A stretch of 64,000 nt of DNA from Polyporus tsugae. Taxonomy: Eukaryota; Basidiomycota; Agaricomycetes; Polyporales; Polyporaceae. Position numbers and translations under genes: made by a program. The notes beneath the pieces are model-generated. The model made no database searches, had not been told where the DNA came from, and was given only the letters and a program-made list of their open reading frames with translations. The DNA lies in the NCBI GenBank assembly GCA_024305745.1, contig JAHRBS010000009.1, positions 806,001-870,000 on the forward strand. Direction: 5' to 3'. The first letter of the stretch is position 1, and every line of letters starts with the position of its first letter. Shown piece by piece: positions 56,024 through 64,000 of this stretch.

Positions 56024-58148
56024 GGTGGCGGCGTGCAAAGGAGAGATGCGGCGGGGGGACCAGTGGGTGCGCCACCGTCTTTTATCGCATGATATATAGT
56101 TATCGGAGGGGCGTGTGCGGCGTCGATAAGGTGAACCATTTCAACATTATGATTCCGTCGTTCGGCGTGCCTGTCCAGTCCTCTGAAGGCTGAGCGCGAT
56201 CCAGGCGATCGGCGCTATCCGCAGGCAACCACGATCCCGGCTAAGCACCTTCCACCATACGCGCGCCTTTCGCCATGTGCATGCATGCAATATCTTATTC
56301 ACTCTCCGTGCCATCCCAAACCATGTACGAAGTTTCAGTAGGGCCTGTAGAAGTGTTCGTGGTTGAGCATTCTCCTTAGTCTTAGTCAATATCTATGACT
56401 TACCGAGTTGGACTGACGGCCTTCAACTTCATGGGAGAGCAGTGCTCAGCTCTTTTTCGTCTGGTTGATGCATAGCATATGGGATTCCTCCGGGACTCCA
56501 ATCCGTAGTATACGGCTTGTCTTGAAGAGGTGTTTCATCGCCCCGGCGTGGATGATCAAATTGCTATCCGACATCTGGAAGATGTATTTGTGCTATCTGG
56601 CCGCCAACGGGTGCTCCACGCTGTCGCACACCAGCTTATCTTTGCCTGGGAATCCCATACATATCGTCGCCCCCGGTTGGTCACCAGTCATAGCTCGCAG
56701 CTTCTGGGCTGAAAACGAGTTGCCAGTGTGACTAAATTTTTGGTTCACATCATCACGTGTACGTGGATGCAGCGCACAGGAATAGCAAGTGCTTTCGAAG
56801 GACATGAAGCCCCTCTCTCAACTGCTTCAAAACGCACCGAGAGGGCGAAGCCATAAATGTCGATGTGCCCAATTCGCGCTGGAATGCATCCTTGGGCCCA
56901 GAGCGCGGTTCTGGTCAAGGATCATATACTCTGAATCTCACTTGACAAGTTGTGCGCGCGTATGGCTCTGCTTGAGCTCTGTACCACTCAAGGACCACTG
57001 TCCACCGGGCAGCATTTGTCAACATGCGCTAGCCATATTCGCATACGCAGTCTAGAGTTCGACGCCCACCTGGTAATATAATGACACACCAGGTGCGCGC
57101 AGCGCCGACGCTACGTGCACGTCAGTCATCGACGTCTCGAGGGCGAAGACTAGTGCTAAGGCCTAACCGTGATCGAGACGGGGTCTGACCACTGCCAGTG
57201 CGGGAAACGACCATCAAGAGCTTATGAAAACTGGAGCTTGTAGGACTCTCGTAGGGAAAGAAATCGCGGGCGCGGGTCCACTGTGAAAGTTGCAGAACAT
57301 AGAGCGGCGTGCCTAGATCGACGGCCATTGCAATTCGAAGACATTGACTTGTGGGGTCATGATATCGACGAGGACTCAGCGAGAAACCGATACATATGCA
57401 TGTATCAAGAAAGAACAAGAGCCAGAACCAGTCCGGCGGATGCATGAGCCCCGAAAACGCCCGGCAAGCCTGGCAAGGTAGCGTGAAGGTGGGTCGTGAA
57501 GGTGGGTCGCCGGTGGAGCCGCGAGGCCGCCAATTGAGAGGAGAGGAACCGGGGACCGGTATCTGGAACTAAGGCAGGTGATGGTAGGAGGAAGACTTCG
57601 AGTTCCAAGAGCTCGGGTGGGAGCGGTGTGGATAAAAGGTGACGCGTACGCCCGGCGCCCCTTGGTTTCAACTTTCTCAGGCGTCTAACGTCTCAGCTAT
57701 CCCTCAGCGAGCTCAAGGCTTGCAAGTTGTCTGTACTATGCCGAAGACTGGTACCTAGGACTTCTTATGCATCTCATGCTATACCATTCGCACCGGTGAG
57801 TAAGTAATACCTCTAACACTGACACATTACTGATGGTTTCTGTCGTGCATGCCAGGTAGCTATAACGGTAGCTCCGCCCTGCCACTCGCCGGTCCCAGCG
57901 CACAGTCTGGGTCATACCGAGCTTCGGTAAACTCGGCCGATCCCTTGTGGTACGGTACGATACAGCGAACGGGGTTGACCTAGAGCATCCATCAATAATC
58001 ACTCACTGTGCAGTGCGACGATGTGATGTGGGATAGTCGGAATCCAAATATCAATTCATGCGCTGGTGTCCCCTCCGGTATACTGAAGGACCACGAGACG
58101 AGTTCCTCTTTTCTCTACTAACAAGGATCTCCCTGTCTATTCAGCACT
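56024..58148. other. Large intergenic stretch (2.1 kb)
   Basis: No supported gene. A perfect 8-bp inverted repeat (CACCTGGT at 57067, ACCAGGTG at 57088) could form a small hairpin. Open frames are short. Confidence 0.5.
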
Positions 58149-59367
58149 ATGGCGCCTTACCCCATCCACCCGATCGAGGTATTCGAAGCTGTCATCGACC
58201 AAGCCAGCGACAATACCACGTCCCTACGTCGTCATCCCTCGGGCCACTCACCTGTCGCACGTTCATAAGTACCCCATGCTCGCTATCATCTCTTCAGCAG
58301 CATACTCATGCAGACTACGCAACGGATAAAATCCTCCCCCGAATTCGTCGACTCCCATCCATGGGTCCTTCCTCTCGTCCGGCAAGTCGTCCTTTCCGCC
58401 GTTACTTCTTCCAACAGCACCATCCCAAACATCCCCGTTCTAGATGTCGTTCCCGCGCATCTCCTCACCCGACCCCTAAACCTGGATACGTGGAGGATAG
58501 ACCAGATCCAAGTTGCCAACCACACTGTCCCACACTCACCACGCCGGGCCTCCAGGGCGACTTCGCTGTCGATCCACCGCTCCGCGCTATCATGCTACCA
58601 CAAATTTGGTGAGAGTATTCAGAATATGAAGCTGTTTAATATCGCCTTCTACAATGTATCTGACTTCACGGGACTCGTCTCGGCTTTCACCGGCCTCCAT
58701 ACTATCTGGGTTCGGACCGAGACAGCGCACAAATCTATCCTCAATCAAAATAAAGAACTTGAATGTGAGTAGTATTCTTATCACTTATCAATATCTGATA
58801 TGAACGGCTGAGGATCGCGGTTTTAGAAGATTGGCTCGAGCCTGTGTAGACATTCGTGCAGTCGCACCGCTAACGTAGCCACGCTGAATGATCTCCTTTT
58901 TTCCATTAACGGTACGCTCGAAGACGACAGCCATTTCAGTGAGGTGTCCGAATCCCCTCCCACCCGAACCCGTCTTGATGACTTTATCAGCAGGGTAGCA
59001 CGGCTCTCGCAGCCGTCCTCGTTGACACTTGTAATCTCATATGAATGGATCGCCTTTCCTCCGGCTCTGGGCAATGACGCTGACGACAATGACGACACTG
59101 AATCGCGAAAATCCACCAAGCCATAGCAATCCTAGGGTCATCCAGAAGGCCCGTCTTCGACACGTGCGGGTAGAGGTCATGCTGGATTCCAAGGCGTGTC
59201 TCGGGTGCTACCTTCCCTGGGGTGGTGCTCGGTCGGAGGCATGCAAGGCATTGGAGAAGGCAATCCTCGCCTTCCCTGTAGGATCGAGCCTCGTGCTTAC
59301 GGATCCTCTCATAAAGCATCGGGTAGAGCAGGAGTCTGGTCTCAGACAATTCAGCATGCATATCTGA
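58149..59367 (+). pseudogene. Decayed F-box-like gene
   Basis: The plus-strand start MAPYPIHPIEVFEAVIDQAS looks like an F-box-like N-terminus, but the frame must change twice to reach LTCRTFIS and then ARYHLFSSILMQTTQRIKSS. Later frames give HPWVLPLVRQVVLSAV, ESIQNMKLFNIAFYNVSDF, an intact-looking splice to EDWLEPV followed by a stop, and a C-terminal piece VEVMLDSKACLGCYLPWGG. Frameshifts and stops make a pseudogene the best reading. It is unrelated in detail to F-box-like copies A and B. Confidence 0.55.
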
Positions 59368-59489
59368 GGCTGGACGAGCGGTGACTCTTCGTCTTTCCAC
59401 GTTGTAAGCCGAATTTGGTCCATTCATGCTACCACCGACTGATTTCGAGCACGGTCCAGCCAAAGCAGGTACACCAGACCCCCTCGGCC

Positions 59490-60210
59490 ACGAAGCGTCG
59501 GTGACATGCTTGGACCCTTCTCGCGACAGCAAATGGATTGTGACCGGCTCTAGGGACGCCACTATAATCGTCTGGGGCACACTGCCTTGCGCGAATGTCC
59601 CATGGCCACCCACGCTGGACACCCTTATTCGGGGAACGGCCAAGGAGGTTCCTTTCACACCCGGACCTCGACCTGGCCGCATCAATGCGCTCTCGTTTTA
59701 CCCCGAGGGCAGACGCATCGTGAGTCGCGACTGCCCATGGGTCCCGAACTAGGCGGCTGGAGGACTCTGTTGTGTGTATCTATCTAGGACGTCGCGACTA
59801 GCGCCGAGCTCGTTGTCCTGGGACACTCTCAGCGAGTGAACGACGTCTCATTTCTCCAGATGGTAGATCCGTTCTATCGGCCTCGTTCGAGGGCTCAAAG
59901 AAGATCTGGGGTGCAGAGTCTAGGGAAGAAACCGCCTCCCTCGAGCCGGAAGCCTCACCTCAGGGGGGCCGATACAGAGTTGAGAGGGCGTGCTTTTCTC
60001 CAGACGGGAAGTACATCGCAACTGCGTCAACGGATGGCACGACTATGTCGGCGGGCGGGGGACGCCTTGTCCGTGGCGGTGATTTCTGAGCATGACCACT
60101 TCAGTAGACAATTGGTGATAGGGTTCTCCCCAAATGGCGAATTTTCATGTTCCACACATAACAACAGGATAGTCCGTATCCATCGCCTTTCGAACCTCGT
60201 AGTACATTGA
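59490..60210 (+). pseudogene. Decayed WD40-repeat gene
   Basis: GHEASVTCLDPSRDSKWIV followed by TGSRDATIIVW is a WD40 repeat. INALSFYPEGRRI splices (GTGAGT...CTAG) to DVATSAELVVLGHSQRVNDV. The next repeats need a shift to another frame (PDGRSVLSASFEGSKKIW, FSPDGKYIATASTDGT) and then back (VIGFSPNGEFSCSTHNNRI). The two shifts could also be sequencing errors. As read, the gene is broken and short, with only about four blades. Confidence 0.6.
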
Positions 60211-60660
60211 TCCCATACGTTGTAGCACTATTATAACGTTCATCTTGTACTTCCGTGTGTAAATACGTAACACAGATACAACTACGTACCTCTCGTATGT
60301 CTACATCATCACGCCCAGTTGAAAAGTAGCATCTACGAGGCTACCTGGTTTCCCCGCGGAGGTCATTGGGTCGGAAGTCGTCGAGACTGGCATGATACTA
60401 TGGCAGAGGCAGAGCAGAGTCGTCGGAGCTTGTGTTGCGGCCCGTCTCGCCCCGCTTTGGGCGCTCCGCCGCGAAGGAGGCTTTCCCGGCAAGGTCACAA
60501 CCAAGCTTCTGTTCAATCCTTGACCCCCACTCTCCGCTCGCGCGTCGTAAACTCATCTCCCTCAAAAATTCTGGAACTCGCAGAAGGTAGAAGGTTGCAA
60601 CGTAACTCCCGACATTAACATCTGAATGCTGATGAGAACGCCTCCAGCGCGACCAGTGCC
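60211..60660. other. Intergenic stretch upstream of GPI18
   Basis: Contains the promoter of the mannosyltransferase gene. Nothing else recognised. Confidence 0.6.
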
Positions 60661-62204
60661 ATGTCATCGTCCGGGAAACGGACGGCTTTCGCGCCGCCGC
60701 CTACGGGCCATCGGTCGCTGCTCTTCGTCCTTTCGTGCACGGCGAGCTTCCTCACACTCGCCTTGACGGTCGTAGCGGCACAGCTTCCTCTCTTCGACTC
60801 CTCTCCAAAGGTGCTGCTGCGTCACTGGACGGAGCCGACGAGTTTCGCTGGGTCACTTCGCCGAACGCTCGCCGCCGCGGTCCTGCGATGGGACACGTTC
60901 CATTTCGCGCACATAGCCAAGGAAGGCTACGTCTACGAGCACGAGTGGGCGTTCCTCCCCGTGGCGCCCTCCCTCATGCGCTCGCTCGGCGGCCTGTTCC
61001 GCTCGTGGACCCCCTGGGTCGGCAGCTCGGACCTGGAGTTGGAGGACGTCCTCATCGGCGGCGTGCTGGGCTCGATGCTATCCGTGCACTCTGTCCTGAC
61101 GCTGTACGACCTGACGCTGGAGTTGCTGGGGTCGCCGAATGTCGCGCTGTTGGCTTCGCTGTTGTCGTTGCTGCCGAGCAGCCCGGTGACGCTCCGCTTG
61201 GCAGGGTACAGCGAGGCGATCTTCACGTGGTGCTCATACTCAGGTGAGAGTCGTGGTCAATGAAGGAGGTTTCAGTCGATGGAGAGGGTTGGGACGAGTG
61301 TCTTTTACTTTCATTGTAGTCCATTCTGACCAGTCTGTTTGGCATCGCAGGAATGCTCTATTGTGCAAGGCGGCAATGGCTGTTCGGTGCCTTCTGTTTC
61401 ACAGTGGCTGCCACTGCTCGCTCGAATGGCATTTTCTTTTGCGGGTTCCTCCTCTATGGTCTTGTCGTGGAACCTGTCCTTGACCACCGAAAAGTGCGTC
61501 CTTCGCCAGCCTTTCCTCCTCAAGCATTCGCATTGAACTTCACCGTTGGACCACAGCTCTACGTCGGACGCACCATTCTCGCCTTTGCACTCTCTGCGAT
61601 GATACTGTCACCATTTCTTTACCTTCAGTACGGGGCATACCGTGTCTTCTGTTTGGGGGATTCGAAGCAAGCACCGTGGTGCGATGCCTTTCCGCCTTCG
61701 ATCTACGCCTATGTCCAATCGAAATACTGGAACGTTGGCCTCCTACGATACTGGACACCGCAGCAGCTTCCGAACTTCCTCCTCGGCGCTCCACCACTAG
61801 CCCTGCTCTTCGCGTATTCGCTACACTACCTGCGCAGCGCCTTTATTCCGCGTCTTCAAGCTCTCGTGTCCTCCCCCTCATCCAACCCCAGATCCTCATT
61901 GGACAAGTCTCAGGAGTCGGACGACGACGCCGGCGCGCCGCCATCGGCATCGACCCCTTCGCCCTTCTTCCACCCTTCGCTAGCCCCCCATGCGGTACAC
62001 GCGCTCATCATGGCCCTCCTGCTTCTCTTCGCGTCGCACACACAGATCGTCCTGCGCGTCGCGGCGTCCATACCGTGCATATACTGGGCGGCGGCGTGGC
62101 TCCTGGTCGAGCGGCCGGCGCTGGGCAGGTGGTGGGTCGGCTGGAGTGTCGTGTGGGGAGCGGTTAGCTGCGTGCTGTGGGCTACATTCTTGCCTCCTGC
62201 ATGA
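60661..62204 (+). CDS. GPI18: GPI mannosyltransferase 2 (PIG-V/GPI18)
   Basis: Two exons (60661-61243, 61351-62204), about 478 aa. An additional 63-nt in-frame segment (61494-61556, GTGCGT...CCACAG) may be a further intron, shortening the protein by 21 residues. The family signature is RWDTFHFAHIAKEGYVYEHEW with AFLPVAPSL; it carries the luminal acidic residue of GT-C mannosyltransferases. Further blocks are LRLAGYSEAIFTWCSYSG, FTVAATARSNGIFFCGFLLY and the YWNVGLLRYWTPQQLPNFLL segment. It adds the second mannose to the GPI anchor in the ER, using dolichol-phosphate mannose. The many hydrophobic segments and the length agree with the family. Confidence 0.9.
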
Positions 62205-63177
62205 GCATGCAGTGTCATGCACTGGGAATGGCGGAGACGAAGAACACACTCTCGAGGTCTTATGAGCTCTCATGCATGGACTCGGCTTATACTTATGTCG
62301 TCGACCTGACGAATCTTGTAGACCATCGGGAATTGGTCTCCGCAGGATTCGCGGTCTCGATCTCCGTGGTCTGATCGAGGCCGGGTTCAGGAGCCCGGGT
62401 CTAGCCAACAGTCGCAACGGAGAGATTCGGGTCCTATGGTCGCTGATCCCTTTGTAATAGGTGCTACACTTCGTGCGACGTCCCTCACAGGTACCGCCGG
62501 GAGTAGATGCCACATTGTCATTTTGCATTGATGGTGATTTGCAAAATGTAATTGCGCTATACTAGGGCAGCTATGGTAGTAGTCCATGTATAAGTACATC
62601 GAACATAGGGGAATTATGTGTACACACAAGACTCGGATCTTTCAATGCGGAGGTCAGTCTCACTGAGTGGCAGAGATACTGCATACACAACGTCAACATG
62701 TCACTGTTGCCATGCCAAGTTATGCATGTTGTCAATGTTTCGTCCATCCCACGATGGGCGCTTGCTTGCTCGCGTGTCCTCGTTCCCCAATTTCTTTTGT
62801 GAACACTCTCCAGACGCTCTCTCAAGACGAGACTCAGGACTCATCGTACCACAGGCGCACTCTGATGATGGGGTTTGGGGGCCATACGCGCGGCTGGAAC
62901 AGGCCAGATGAGCTGGAACAGAGCTCTGGAGAGAGGAGGAGCGGCAAAGCCACGTGAAGGGCCGAATTCGCTTAGGCGAGTCGTACGACGCGGCGCTGGC
63001 GCGACAGAAAATACCGGTCAATAAAACCTGCGGCCACCTCCCACGGCGCTCCACCAACGGCGGTTGCCTCTCGCCCTCCTCCTCTCCTCCTTTTCGAGTC
63101 GCAACTGGGCTGCCGCGGACGCCTTTTCAAGACTAGCCAAACTCTAACGTCGACGACCGCCAGCACCCTCCGTCATA
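62205..63177. other. Intergenic stretch between GPI18 and ERG25
   Basis: About 1 kb without a supported gene. It should hold the ERG25 promoter. Confidence 0.6.
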
Positions 63178-64000
63178 ATGAATTCGACGGCGCCTTTCGC
63201 GCACCCGACCGCGGACATCCTGTACGCGAACACGGACATGAGCAAGCTCAACTGGTTCGAGGCCCAGTGGATGGCTTGGTACCTCTGGATTAATAACCCA
63301 ATCCTCGCGACGGGTCTTGCAAGCTTCTTGTTGCACGAGGTACGTTTCCTGCTGAATTCAACCTGTGTGGTCTACAACCTGTTTCTGGCAGATTGTGTAC
63401 TTTGGCCGTTGTGTACCATGGATCATCATCGACGCTATCCCTTACTTCAGGAAGTGGAAGCTCCAGCCCACCAAGATCCCCACCGCGAAGGAGCAGTGGG
63501 AGTGCACCAAACAGGTCCTCTTTTCCCACTTCATGGTAGAGCTCCCTGTCGTACGTGTCATTCCCTCTGTCTATCTGTCCGCACCCTTGACTAAGCGGCC
63601 TCTATGTCTGTCTCGTGCCGTCACGCAGATCTGGCTGTTCCACCCTCTCGCGGAGTACTTCGGCATGGCGACCTGGCAGGTGCCCTTCCCGTCGTGGCAG
63701 CAGCAGCTCCCCCAGATCGCATTCTTCTTCGTCTTCGAGGACATGTACCACTTCTTCATGCACCAGGCGCTGCACTGGGGTCCGCTCTACAAGCACATCC
63801 ACAAGGTCCACCACAAGTACTCGGCGCCCTTCGGCCTCGCCGCTGAGTACGCGCATCCCGCGGAGGTCATGCTCCTCGGCACCGGCACGATCGGCGGCCC
63901 CGTCCTCTACTGCGCGTTCCGCCACGACCTCCACATCGTCACCGTCTACCTCTGGATCACCCTGCGTCTCTTCCAGGCCATCGACTCCCACTCTGGCTAC
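63178..64000 (+). CDS. ERG25: C-4 methylsterol oxidase, partial (runs off the window)
   Basis: Exons 63178-63339, 63392-63550 and 63629-64000 (open at the window edge), all phase 0; the first 231 residues are visible. The product is the non-haem di-iron enzyme of the ER that oxidises the C-4 methyl groups in ergosterol synthesis. Evidence: [17 protein letters not shown] near the start, [18 protein letters not shown] and [14 protein letters not shown]. Two of three His boxes are seen: [15 protein letters not shown] (HxxxH) and [20 protein letters not shown] (HxxHH). The third box lies beyond the window, though the approach to it (AIDSHSGY) is visible. Confidence 0.93.

Noticed and set aside
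57067..57095. 8-bp inverted repeat as a terminator or element end
   Set aside because: Short stem, no further TIR extension, and no gene nearby to assign it to.

Overview
The window looks like a gene-dense filamentous-fungal nuclear genome, most likely an Agaricomycete (Basidiomycota). Reasons: nearly every gene is cut by 45-80 nt GT-AG introns (one is about 440 nt), gene families typical of mushroom-forming fungi are present (HET-domain proteins, F-box-like LRR-type proteins, an Agaricomycete-type seven-helix membrane family, a fungal SLATT protein), and conserved eukaryotic housekeeping genes occur (AUR1, tafazzin, GPI18/PIG-V, ERG25, AzgA). There are no operons. Gene models were built by eye from splice signals, reading frame and paralogue comparison, so exon edges, especially 5' ends, are provisional.

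Layout. 1-12.1 kb is an accessory incompatibility-type region. It holds a deleted HET pseudogene (1-481, -), a three-exon HET gene with C-terminal membrane helices (1322-3147, +), an F-box-like gene (3290-4802, -), a stand-alone RRM-R3H gene (5514-6467, -), a HET-RRM-R3H fusion gene (7190-10058, +) and a second F-box-like gene (10643-12125, -). The HET(+)/F-box-like(-) convergent pair occurs twice, so a module appears to have been duplicated, and the second HET gene has acquired the RNA-binding part of its head-to-head neighbour. 12-24 kb carries a multi-TM orphan, a questin-oxidase-like enzyme, an intron-containing tRNA-Met(CAT), tafazzin, AUR1 and a METTL7-like methyltransferase.

25.7-37.4 kb is a tandem array of divergent CAX-type cation/proton exchangers: three apparently complete genes plus one C-terminal fragment, all in the same direction. 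Both cation-binding motifs differ from classical CAX, and the loops carry Cys/His-rich or His-rich insertions. 37.9-39.5 kb has a seven-helix protein. 40.3-41.0 kb and 47.9-48.3 kb are small non-autonomous elements with terminal inverted repeats flanked by TA. 41.3-43.8 kb is a 14-TM-type MFS transporter, followed by remnants of two MFS genes at 45.7-47.1 kb.

48.7-50.9 kb encodes a SLATT-domain protein and 53.7-56.0 kb an AzgA-type purine permease with micro-exons. 58.1-60.2 kb holds decayed F-box and WD40 genes, 60.7-62.2 kb the GPI mannosyltransferase 2, and the window ends inside an ERG25-type C-4 methylsterol oxidase. Functionally the right-hand genes are membrane and lipid housekeeping plus transport. 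The left end is the fast-evolving, self/non-self-recognition-like part and contains the most unusual object, the HET-RRM-R3H fusion.
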